Of a stretch of DNA of 64,000 nt, positions 13,301-27,101 are shown piece by piece. The stretch's first letter is position 1. Each line of letters begins with the position of its first letter. Both the position numbers and the translations under genes were made by a program. Source of the stretch: Aphis gossypii (Eukaryota > Arthropoda > Insecta > Hemiptera > Aphididae); assembly GCF_020184175.1 (NCBI RefSeq), contig NC_065530.1, positions 21,801,260 to 21,865,259 on the forward strand, in the 5' to 3' direction. Below the pieces are notes generated by a model. The model worked only from the letters and a program-made list of their open reading frames with translations, searched no databases and was not told the DNA's origin.

Positions 13301-16300
13301 GGAGTATTTTGTAAGTAACGTATAATATATTTTAAGTATAGCATTATATTATGTGAAATGTTTGGTTATTGTCATTGCCATACTTTTGTCGTGAGAAATA
13401 AATCTGTAGCTGTTCGAATACTGGATAAAAGCATTTCTGCGTTTTACAGAGTTATATAGAATAAAAGAACTTAAATTCTATCATCGGATCTAGACATTTT
13501 ATAAAAGTTGTTAAAAAAACTTTGATTTATTTTTTTACAACTTAGTATTATATGCATTTTTCATATAGTTGTACTGATATAATGGAAAATGGTATGATTT
13601 TAAAATACGTAAGTGTATTGTATTTGTTTAGTTATAAAATAAAATGTAATGTTCTTGTACGTGTTTATAGTTATTTAATTACTTTTAATACATTTGTAAA
13701 ATGGTATTTAATATAAAAATATAGCGTGCTTCAATAACACAGCACAATAAATAACAATCCAAAACGAGATTTATTATGGTACATATATAACATAATGATA
13801 TTAAATACTGGTTTAAATTTGAACAAATGTGTTCAACGTATGTTGATAATTAGAAATTATTATAAAATGGAAAACGTCAATTTCGAATAATTTACCAAAT
13901 AAATAATAAATTATATTTAAAGCAATATATGATGTTTCGAACAATTTAACAAGTATTCGGAATATCCACCACATTACGTTATTTAACGTGACAAGGGTAT
14001 AGCTGTTAATGTTTATATGAAACGTGAAATTGCCACGGGAACATTCAAATGCGACGAAACAAACATATGTTTAATTTGAATGTTCACCAACCACCGCATT
14101 TCCGTCGACATCCTCTGTGGATTATAAAACAATTAACGGACGATTCTAACATAGTAATAATAATAATAATTATTATTATAATATTAAATCGTCCATAGCA
14201 ATTTAAAACAAAATTTTAAAAAGACATTTAAATGTAATTGATTTTAAATTGACACAACCACGATCGTTGTAATACCATCGGATACCATTAAACCATTATA
14301 CTATTTTTACCATTATACTCGCGTGTTATTCTATTGCACTTTCGAGTACTATATTATTATATTATTATAACACTTGACCGCAAAAAAGTCATATAAGTCG
14401 TATAAACATTGTTATGGTTATTTGGTTATGTTGAAATAGAGTAACGTATAGTACATGTATGAAATATTTAGTATTTACGTATGCAAGTGGGAATAATATT
14501 ATATATATAAAAAAAAAATACTCTCGAGTCTTTAAAAACAAAAAAAAAATATAGTAAAATATGTATGTTAGTAGTTTTATCGATAATCACAAGACTTTAT
14601 AGTACGTTTACAAATACATTTTTTTTTCGTCGGTTAAATGAGTATTTTAATGGGAGAATTATCGGTAGTTGTTTTTGTCTTGGACAATTGTACGAGATTG
14701 ACTTTTTGACCGCTATTCGCCCTGTATTCCACCCCACACACATTCGCCATGCACAGCGGGAGAATTAAATAACAACAGTATTATTCGTTCGTATATTATA
14801 TACGCATGGAGAGCAGTGCCAAACAATAAACTTTTTGGTTTACCCGGAACAAAGTCTTCCGATTATCGTGCCGCCCCGAGCATGGACCGTGGTGGACAAA
14901 CTCGATCGAGTCGACGAGTCCCCTCTTCGGGGCGTTTGTCCGCTTGTTTCACCCACTCGATCGCAACCACATAATATATATACATCGAATTTTCGGCAGT
15001 AAATCCATTTGCAACGCCAGCTGATTAAATCGGCGTTAACAACAATTAATACCGTAGTAGTAGTAGTAGTTCGTCAGACGGTGGTGGGAGAAAAAGCGGT
15101 TTATCAATTCGCCAGAAGACCAGGAGGCGGTGATTTTGGAAGAGCTGAAGATTTCCGACCGTTTGGCATTGGTTACAATAGGACGCGTTCGGTCGCGAAT
15201 ATCGCATTCGCCAAAGTGTAACACATTTTGTATATTTATATACATACATAGTATACGGTGGCGACGGCGGTGGTGGTTGTTTGATTAATGTACGCGCGAT
15301 CTAGACTGGCTGTGCGCGAAAACGGGACTTCTGCGATGACTGGCGGGTAGAGACGAGGAGGACGCGCAAAACAAAAGCCACAAGAGATAATGGGAAGCTC
15401 GAGAATAGAAGTTGCCGAATTGTTTATATCACTGTGCGTGAGGTGGATATACGACACGAGAGAGGTGTGGCTGTATATAAAGGCCCCCCGAGCCCTATTT
15501 ATGTACGTACATATTATGTATACAATATACAATATACATATACATATACATATACATATATATAATATGTATCTACGGGTGTAGCTAAGCTCACTATTTC
15601 AGCTTTGTATATACGAGTATATATATATTTATAAATGTTTTCTTGCCGGTTTCGAGACGGTAACCGTTGCCCCGAGGCTGCTGCGCGGCGGGTGGGTACG
15701 AAGAAGCCGCTTGAGATGTATACGTGACTGCGGCAAGTGAAGGGGGTGAAAAAAACCCGTAGAAAGTTTTAACGGAGAAAATAATTAAAAGCTTAAGACC
15801 ACCGCAGTCGACCAAGCTCGCGGATCGAGGAGAAAATTGTCGGCCAAGGAAACTCGCGTCGTCGTCTGTGGTGTATAACGAGAGTTAAAGGTGTGTGGCG
15901 GCTGCTGTGGCAGAAAAGCTTTTGCTCCTGCGAGCGAGATAATCAGCGCAAAAAGTTTACACGTAAAATTCAAGTTTATGTATACTGCACACGCGCGTGC
16001 AAGCCAGTATAGATAAAAGAAAAATCTAGTGAATGTTAAATAACATTTTTATGTGTCCACGTGGTGCATCGTTAAGAACCAAATCGGATTCAAGCACTAA
16101 AATAAATATATATTTACCGAGTCGTTCGTACATAATTACGGTTCTGCACGAATTGCATGAGTCAAGTTATATAACACACCGTTTCAGTGGATTTTGGTGA
16201 AACTAAATTTATTTAAGTTATTAATAATACGTGTGTTATGTGAATTGGGTCCACCAAAGAAAATTACCACAATGATAATCACACATTGTATGACGTAGTC

Positions 16301-19300
16301 GTAAATAACGAAATTTTCATATTTATTTTTTCTAAATAATATGTTTAATAGTTGTTTCGTTGGATTTATACATAACGAGTTTTAGCAGATATAGCATTAT
16401 ATGCATCGAAGGCTATAGATATAATTTGCAGACATCATTCTGCAGCCATTTACAAGTATTGATTGATTTCGACCTAAATTATTAATTAAAACCCGAATTA
16501 TTATATACTAATATGAACAAAACAACAATTTTATTTACAATAAAATTCATGATTTTGAAAATTTATCGTTTTGGCTGGGTTTCTTCGAATAATTTACTTA
16601 TCACAATGGTAATATAGATGCACCATGTATAGGTAATATAATAACTGTTGCGCGAAAGTTTTGAAATTACGATGTCGAACGGACCGCGTTTCACCTCTAG
16701 CTTTTCTGAACTTCAATAATATTATCATTATTATTATCGAATATAAAAGTTTTAAATCACTCTCGAATAATAAACACATCCGGACCCTATTTCCGACTAA
16801 CAGCTTTGCGATAATAATATTATGTTTTTCTTTAACCGTATTAGTTTTGCAATCATGTGCGTTATAGCCGTTATAGGTAAAGATGAAAATATTCGTATAT
16901 AAATCGAAAAGCAATATGTACGAAGCACTTGGTTCACTACTATGTTTATATTATTACCACGGTCACCGGCTCATCCCATTGTTATTATTTTATTACGCTA
17001 TAGTCTAAATGATGGTGATAATAATAATATTATCAATGTTATTTCCACGGCTCAAAAAGTTAGCAGAGTTTGGTCAAACCAAAGTTACTTTACCACAATA
17101 TTGCGTAACTAACAAAAACACAACTCCAATTTATAATTTAGTCGATTGAATAATTTAAGAAGTATAAAATGTAGTTCAAAATGAGATAACCACTCTATTA
17201 TCCTAAGGGATTTTTGCTCTTCGTAAACTTTTGTTTAACGAAGTGAACTCCAATTTTAGATACCTTTAATTATTGATGGAAATACACTTCAAACTCATCA
17301 AAGTTTTATTCACAAAAAAACTGAAGTTTAAACTTTTTATATCTATTAATTAAATAATTGATTGTTTTGTTAGAAGAGGTGAAATTTTATTAAACGTCAA
17401 TATTGAAGCAATTTCATAACTATCTATCATTTCGTATCACACATACAAATAAATACGCTCTAATATTTAAAAAGCATTTTCCTAGGTATCCATATTTGCT
17501 TAAGAAAAAACAATATCCGAAAACTAATTCAGAAACTGTCATCGTATAATGAAGTACATTGGTATACGTTTATTATTTAACTTACATCTTTTTAAAATTT
17601 ATGAACATATTATGATATTGGTATTATAATATATACCCTGGTTCTGTAAAAACTTTAGGCGAGAACGTTAAATAATAATTATAAACAGTTTAAAACATAA
17701 TATTGTTGTCGGAAACTTTTTTTATAAAAAAAAAAAAACCATAATTGAACATTTACGGCACAATAATGGTAAACTCCAGTATTATTGACACCTCAGTCTT
17801 TGACGCACTCGTGACAACGAACAGATTCCCCGTGCCAGTGCGTGTGGTGGTCATAAACGGTAAATATATTGTCATATAAACTCATCTTATTTCATATGTT
17901 CAACCTACATTAATTACTTACTGTTTTAAAACATATTTCTTTTTACATTTTCAGTTAATAATAATTACTGTCTACTAATATTATACATGCAAGATGTTAG
18001 TTCAGTTTTTGTATTTCCCTAGAGTAAACAACACTATGATATATTTATTTTGAGTATGATCTTGTTATTTATAAGACGAATTTAAATTATTATATTTATC
18101 CTGTAAAACGTTTAGCTACTCACAGTGTACAGTGAGGGAAGACGCAGCGTTTACTTTGCCTTGGTGATTTTCTGCGTGACACACGTACTTCCCTTCATCT
18201 TCCGGACTCACGTTGTCTAATCTCAAACTGCCGTCTTGTGTTATGTAAACGTGCTCGAACGTGTCTCTGTCCCCGGAAAGCTTCTCATTTCTGAAACATC
18301 CATCATTTTTTATCATATTAGAATCTTCAGATTATTTTTTGAATTTTTAAAACCATAATGCCATAATACTACTAAAGCTTATAAGAGAAAGGATACAAAT
18401 TTACCAGAAAGTCTACTATTTTTAAGACAAATATTTGTTTACTTTATATACTTTTGATTATATTTTTTTTTTATTATAGTTGGAAAAATTGAATTTATTT
18501 TAGTGAACGGAAGCAATAAAAAAAAATAGTTATGATCAGACAATTAAGGGAAAAGAAACACTCTTAACATAGAGCTATTATACCTGTCAATCATAAACAC
18601 ATGAGTTTAAACTTACTTTAAATAAAGTTTACACTTATTATTGGCTCTAAGGATATAAATTTGATTTAATCGACTTAAAATCAAATATAAACATCATATA
18701 AAAACTTTATAATATAATAAATATACATATTATATTAAAAGACTTTTATAAAATTATAAATGTATAAATTATACATAAAACATATATTTTTAAATCATGT
18801 TATCGAAAATATGTAAACACTACAATATAGATAATACATGCATACTACGTAAATTAATAGTGTATTATATTATTTTTGACAGTATGCTAATTATCTAAAA
18901 TATTGACGCTGAGCCAACAGTGTGGATCCTACAAATAATACATTTGCTTTGTTATAATACGAAAAGGAAATAACAAATCAATGGGAGTCCTTTTCAAAAA
19001 ATAAAAAATAAAAAAAACCTCATTTGACAGAACAAATTCCTGAGAATGAAATATCTATTACAACCGCATATCGGATAAGACTACTACTTTTTACTAAACT
19101 CATCAGTATCGCTATTAGCTGTTTTAGGTTCCATATATAAGTTTTGCATATCGCATTATTATTTGTTTTTGTAAAAATCCATTGTATCAGTTAAAAAATA
19201 ATAATAACATTTAAAATATCTTTCCAAAAGTTTCTTTTTATGTATTTAAAGTTAAATAAGGATAATACATTTTGTTTTAACATTTCACGAATTAGCCTCT

Positions 19301-22300
19301 TTTTGATAAGAATATCGAAAATAAAAAAATACTAAATAAATAAATATAATCTTAATAGTAAAAACTTAAAAAATAATAAAAATTACCTATAATTGGTAGT
19401 CCTTATGTGTTGTGCAACACCACTGTTTGATATTTTTTTCCAGAATACTTCTGGTTGTGGTGTTCCGCCGATTTTACATTGCAACTGTACACTGGAACCA
19501 GCCATAGCTATTGTGTCTTTCGGAGCTTGTATCATGTATGGACGTACTATATAAAAATATAAGTAAGAAAAGTTAATATAAATACGTTTAACAAATGATT
19601 TCCATGAATATCATTAATCACTTACTCTGAGTTGCCAATACAATTGGTTTAGATTTCCGGATCCCAGCTAAATTACTAGCTACACATGTATAAGAACCAT
19701 CATCTTCGATATTCACGTCTCGAATAATCAAGTTGCCATTATCTTCGATGTACCATCTAAAATTTCATAAAGTCATAAAATAATTATATTTTTGGAAAAT
19801 AGAAAATAGAAGATTTGAATAGTTTAAATTTACCGTTAAATTTTTAACACTGTATATTTTATACTAGATTAAATTACATTATATTTATTTAGAGTTCAAT
19901 TCAATGTAATTTTCGACCATAAATACTAAGCGAACCAATTTAATTAAAATATTTTAGCACTTTCTTTAGTGTAAATAGCATTTATACATTTCCTGTATTA
20001 CAATTTAAATCGATATTTCCATAATGATTCCATTTGTTTTTTGGAAACCTATTTCGTAGTTAAGTACACTTTTATTTTATGCTCAATATTTTAAAATAAG
20101 GTTTCGTAACTTTAATACTCAATTCTCAATTGAATTTTTTTTTCTTCATTCAGTAAAATAGTTCATTAGTGTTAAAAAAATAATACTGATGTAACATAAT
20201 AAATTAAATCAGTGTAGGATTAACTGAATTCAAAGATTCAAACTTTAAACAATATCTGTATTTTTGATACCTACACGGTTTTAATATATTAATAAGAGTG
20301 ATTCATATTTATAATAATATGACCTCTAAATAATTTTCAAACTAAAACACGAAATATTAGTAATAAACGTAATAACAGTTTTATAGTAAGATTCGAGTTA
20401 ATAGCAATGTGGATTAACATACTCGTAATGCTACGAATGTATCTATTCTGTTGGATTAAATTGAAATAATATTTAAAAAAGCAATATCGAATCTGAAATG
20501 TTCAAAAATTACTGTAACAATTATTACTAATTGCTATTTACCTTTTTTTCTCGTCAGCCTCCATAGCTTGACCGTTTTTATGCCATGCCACTACTGGTTC
20601 AGGATGTCCTTTTGGCGGGTCACATTCCAAGATTGCTGTGTCACCAGACGCCGGATTCACGTCCTTGGGCTGGACTCGAAAGTCCTGTTTTAGGTCTGAA
20701 AAAATAACGATCGGCTGGTGAATTTAAAGCAAACTTTTCGGTAACCGACATTATGCTTGGGGGAAGAAAAAATAACAAAAATAAAAATAAATAAAAATAA
20801 TAACCATAATAAGAAAAACAACGTTTTCAACGTACGTGCGCTGCTTAATGCGCAAAAAACAGGTGCAAACGTTAATACTGGCTCGCCCAAGTCGTCACTC
20901 CCACCCTTCCAAAGCTGCAGCGTTGTTGTCTACGGGGCCATAAAAGTTTAGTGCCGCTTTGTTGTTGGTAGCAGCGGCGGCGGTGGCGCTGATGCAAATG
21001 AGACGAGGGGGTTTTGCCAAGTGCCTAATAAAACAAGGCCCCCACACCCCTCCCCAACAACCATCTGAAACTCCGGCGGGTCCGTTGAAATATCGTAGTG
21101 ATCCAAAATGATCATTTTTTTCTCAGTCTCCTTAACCCCGTCATCCTCCCTTCACTCGAACGCATAAAGTCATTGCTCTTATTTAGCTATCTCTGTTTCT
21201 CTCTATCACACACACATACAGTGTACTAGTATACCACCACCTAGGTGATTACAGAGGGGGTTTCTTGCCATGTGCTATACGGGGTGTGGTTACGAATTTC
21301 TTACCTTACTGACTCCTTACCGCACCCATCTTACTCTATTACTACCTCACCGCTATATATTGTATACTTACACGGCACACTGCGCCTAGTGTGTATATAT
21401 TATTATTATAAGAAGTGATGGTATGCGTATACGTCAGAGTGTGTCTGTGTGCGTTCGTGCAGACATCGTAACTTTGTTTGTATGTGGTGTTCGCGAGAGG
21501 GAGTAGTTCGGGTCGGGGAACAATGACGGGAGAAGGGTTTTGACAACAAAAAAAAAGTGCCGCCGAAAGCTTTCTTCAACTTAACGATAATGAAGCGTAC
21601 CGGAATAAAGCGTGTATAATATATATAGTACTATATCTACACAATATCCACCCTGCCATACCGCGGCTACCCACTTTGAATATCTATAAGTTATGATTAT
21701 CGCCACTCGTGGGCTTTACAACTTCGATGCATGCAAATGCCAAATTATCAACGTCGTCGACGTACCTACCGATTTACGTGCGACGACGGCTTGAGTATAA
21801 AATATATATTATTTTACAACGCCAAAGCCAGCCCATTTGTTTTACGACAAGTTATTCTTTCTAAAACTCTTCAGTTGCATGATGCCTTATAGTGGCTCAC
21901 ATAAATTTTACATCTTAAAGGAAACGATTTAATCTGTTTGAAAATAGCGGTGGGGTGACGGAGTTTTTTAACTTTATTTTCTGTAAGCCAAACTTTCTAA
22001 TAAAGTCACCGTCACCAATAGTGTTTGGTATAAATATTTGTGGCTTTTGATGTTCGTTCCATCATCTCTACATAACATAATATAGTTAAATAAAAGTTGA
22101 TTTTAATTATTCTTTTGAAGATATTTTAAAATGTATATTATTATTATTCATAATATTATCCCCGGACTAGGCACTATGTTAAATTTACATCATCCTGTAT
22201 TTTTTCAAATCACCTACATACGTAGTCTATAATGAAATATATAATATTTATAATTCTAAATTCCACACACAATATAACACAAAAAGAGATGTACGATAAA

Positions 22301-25300
22301 AATATAATTGTTATAAAATAAGTGTGTTTTTCGCTTAGTTCAAGTTTGTTGGAACTCAGCGTGCAAGAAATTTTCATAATACTATTAAACGAATAATAAT
22401 AATTTTGTGTTTTTATACCATTTATTGGTAATATGTATAATTAAAATATTATTTTCAGAAAACAATTTACTCAATCATATTTTTTCAACGACGGTGGAGA
22501 TAGTTCAGACGATAGTGACGTTTTTTCTTTTAAACTTTTCTTTTTTCAAAAACGAATTTCATTAGGTCATCGCGACTATTTACTAGAATAATACAACAGC
22601 TCGGAATTTGGACAGCTATTGCAGGAGAGACATGATGCACTACGAGACAAGTTCTCGCAAGTGTTTCATGAGCAGCTGCAACTATAATACCGCCATCACA
22701 CAGCACCAACAAGGGCAATATAAATTCTAAGTTCGTCAAATGGACGTTGTCGCCGTCGTCGTCGTTTATTTAATTTTCGTCTCCACGATTTATAAACCCT
22801 GTCCGTCATACAGACTAGGTAGGTAAGGCAGGTAAGTCTTGTATATTATATATAATATCATATATCCGACCCGAAAGCGGTAGCGGTTTCGGGATTCCAG
22901 TTGTCCGCGGCGTGCGTAACGTTGTTTTTCAATTTTGACAAAGTAAGACAGATCTAGCAGCGGTAGTTGTAGTAGAACCTGCCACGCACACGATACAAGT
23001 ACGAATAATAGGCATGTATAGAACGCCGTAATACGTCGTCACTACTGCTACAACATCCGCAGTCTAGTTAATTTGTTAAAACGCGGTCGTCCCCGGTGAA
23101 ATGTAAGCGCGGCGGAATTACACGCGTTCCCGACGGACGCTAATTGATGGATGTTTGCCTCGCATTCGACTCGAGTTTTATGTTTCGCACTCGTACACAC
23201 ACACACGGCCGTCTAATACACATGTACATACCACACACACCCACACACTGGCTGCTGTCACCGCCGCGGACTTCATCCCGCCCCGTGCCCTCAAGACGGA
23301 TAGGTAATCGATTTTCGACTGAAAAACTCGCGCCGCCGCTCGTCCAAAGTCCGCCGCCACCACTAACACCGTTGTATGCACACACGCCGCAGTGTGCTCA
23401 TACGCGTGACAGATGACGTGCGATGAAAGGTGGCACGGGAAAATGTATCTCTTCCCAACGCGGCTAATGCGAAAACTTTTCGAGCCCACCCGTCTACGAT
23501 TTCCCCGTCGTTAGTAAATACTTCCCGAACGTGGTTATTCGATTTCAAACGCACACAGATCGCGCGTGATAAGCCCCGAGAACGGCACAACTAGATCGTA
23601 CCATAAACGTAAAAATTTCGCTGGACGACAATCTACATAGCCTTGGTGCACGTTTACCGCGTTACTTATGATATCATAATATCAATGTAACATTCAAGTG
23701 TATTTGCAGTGTTACGACGAATACGCGATTTCTCACTTGAAATTTGTTTCGAAAATATACATATATATTCAGATTCACTTTACGGTCGTCGAGTACTGTG
23801 CGTTACGCGCTCTCCAAATTTATTATCGTACCTATGGGCTAAGGATTTATATATTTTTCCGAGTACACATAAAATGTTTACTATCCATAAAAATGAATAC
23901 ACTTTTGCCGTCAAAATGCACACGTTATAACATCAAAGAGGATAATATAGCTGATATTGGTATATTATATAGTATTTAGGTTGAAATAACTGTAAGCAGT
24001 GATGTTACGCTAACATACTCTGACCATAAATACTTGGAATAAAAATAAAAATGTATATATTCTAATTCTAAAGTACCTAACGCCGTCGGTTTATATTTAG
24101 ACTTTACCCCGGTCAACAGTATACGGCGTGACTAGATAAGTCGAGTCATGCGTTAAGCGGTAAATCTATCGGGATTATATCCACGGAATAATTGATTACC
24201 AGTTGTATCATTGTAGAGCGGAGGTTGAAGTGGTTCTAAATAACCAATGAAAAAAGGTTTAAGGTTAATAGAAGGTACTTAATATATTTTAAACACACCG
24301 CAGTGATAAATTTCAGTGCAAAAAATTCCCATATCACAATATTATTATAGTGGTATCTAATACCAGGAAAAAAAATCACGACGTAGCTAAATTGCCTATG
24401 TAAGACGCCGTTTTACTAAAATAATTCAAGTATTGAAGTAATTTTAAAACATAATTTTATGATACAAATGAGTCACGACGAATAAAATAAAAATACTGTA
24501 AATATTGATACGGAGTACGAACATCGGAAAATAGGAACATATCATGTCAACATAGTTTATAATATAATAAATTTATGTTCCTGAATAATGTATATATTTT
24601 TATTATTTAAGATTGACATCAAAATATAATAAGTAAAGCATACTTACTATTAGTAGTAGCGATAATATTGTAAATTTGAAATGTTTGAAATTAAATATTA
24701 AGTCATTGCAATACATATGCATAATAATACAAATATATTAATCACAATATTGAAAACAATTTAATTGACAAGTATTTTAAATTATTATTAATGTTTTCAT
24801 TCTATCGTAATTCTATTCAATGTTGTATTTCTCTTTAATTTAATTTAATTTTAATATAAAATAATATTTTCCATTTTTATTTCTTTGTTTTTATTTGTAA
24901 AACAAACATGTACTAACTACATATATTTAATTATTTTGAACAGATTTTTTTTCAGCTTGTGAAGTATGAGCGACTTGGAAAGCAATTTTTCTTCGGACTC
25001 TTGCAAAACGTCAAGTGGTGTTATTCGACTTGAAGCTGTACTAAAAGTTTGGTCACGTTTTTGTGACGTGTCTCTGAAATCTATAGTACATCTTGTTCTA
25101 CTGTCATGTATTATGGTTCACCGAGGATAATTAAAGTATGTCTCTCTCTCTCATGAAAACTAGGACATGTTTAGTTTTACAATGTTAAGTATATATAAAA
25201 CAAAGATATTACCTACACATTTTTTGCTAACTCACCCATCGTAAACAAAATAAAACAATAATAAATAATTCGAATGCAATGGGTATATTCGTATATTAAA

Positions 25301-27067
25301 CGTATTGTGTATTAACTAAAACGCCGAATATGAGAACAAAACAATAAATCTCTTCATTCTAGGATATTATTATTATTACTATTAGGTATATTGTTCCATT
25401 GAATTTAATTATCCTCATATTATATTATATTTGAACGACATCTAAAACGTATTTATTAACGATTTCCATTATCATAGTGTCATATTTTTAGCACATACAT
25501 AATATTATAGTCACGGGAGACGCGTTTTATTTGAAACTGATTCCACGTACACTTGCTTTGTACTTAAACGGTAGCGTATATAATCTTTCGGAGAAACTAT
25601 ATAAGTCAGAAAATGTTTCAGTAGCGGTTTTCACCGAGGTACGTTATAATAAACAAACGTAAATGTGCCGATGAAACATAAAAGAGAAGAAAAACTAAAC
25701 TAAAACGTAAGAAGCAGTACACTTGTCGATAAGGAAGGTGATAAAAAGTTGCAGCACGCTCCGAGGGAGCACTCTCTCAAATGGATTAGACTGCAGCGAT
25801 AAAATCGCACGCGAAACAAAGACGACCGTCTTAAGAAATATTGTTTTGATCTAAGGTGAATAAAAAGTGAATAAAAAAATTCCCTATCGTTATTTTAATG
25901 TGCATACACACTCGTACTTTATCTAGTTGTGTGTACACGATTTCTGATCAACGGTTCGTGAAACACTGTCGTCAAATATTTATTTTGAAAACCGTGGAAC
26001 TATAAAACAAAAAAAAAAAACAAAATCCATTTTATTTACATTGAAACATTAATTTCCGAAAAACACAGTTGTGTGCGTCTGTATCAGTATAGTGTAATAC
26101 CGGTTATACACCTGTAAACTACAAGTAGTGTTTGAAAAGTATTATGCTTTTTATTGATTTTATGCTGTGACGGGGAAAAAATTCAATTATAAATATTAAA
26201 CTTCGAAACTGAAATTGATTTGTATTACTGAGTTCGGCCTGTATGATATTTGTTTGGGTTTGGTCAAAACGGTTTAGTATTTTCGTGACACGGATGGGAT
26301 GGTCTAAAATGACAGATCGGTGATCGCATTATAGAAATAATATTATATCGCGGGGGGTTTTTTCGAGTTCCTAATCCGGCCTTCAAAGCTGCAACCTTTG
26401 TGACCGCTTTGTCCATATATTCGCGTGTCTAAAATAATGTCTCGTCGAGAGCTTTTAAGCAAAATTGATATCAATAATCCTCTACACTACACACATAAAT
26501 ATATAATATATTAACTATACGTGTGTACTCTGACAACTGCAGTGTGCCAATAATGTTATTGCGTTCGGCTACTTTCCAATAAAAGTCGACAACAGGTAAT
26601 CTCATTAATGTTTTTTTGTCCACCCCATCACGGCGTTTGTAAGCTATTCCCGTCGCCACCGTCCCCTTCCATTCAACAATCACCATCGACTCTTTTATTA
26701 TTATTTTTCTCTCTTCGATTCCAATACAATATTAAATTCACTGTTATATACCTATATATGTATATACCTTGACGCCGACGTTGACACAAAACGAAAAAAA
26801 AAAAGTCAATACCGTGTGCAATGTATTATTATACAGCTCGCGCGTATTATATACTCGTCGTCATTACTGTGCACAGTAGTTATATACCTATTGGCTCTTA
26901 TATTATACAGTTACATGTGTAGTATGTACACAATAACACGACAAACAACTTTTTTCAAGAACCGTTCGGTCCCCGTTCACTCTCAATCGTCGTATAAATA
27001 AACCCGTCACGAAATTAAATTACGGATAATTGCGTTCTGTGAGCTTCGTCAAAGACACATCTATCTG

Positions 27068-27101
<34 letters not shown>

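Larger units (their letters stand above)
12542..18123 (-). other. 5.6 kb robo intron between Ig3 and Ig4
   Basis: Mostly AT-rich. A CpG-richer block at about 14820-15960 contains a hairpin-forming sequence (14894-14941), a TAG repeat near 15054-15070 and a TATACA hexanucleotide repeat. Open frames in the block occur on both strands, lack domains and look like chance. The block could be an intronic regulatory element. Confidence 0.7.

Noticed and set aside
27069..27100. Regular short repeat considered as an array
   Set aside because: A plain CA microsatellite with no spacers; not CRISPR.
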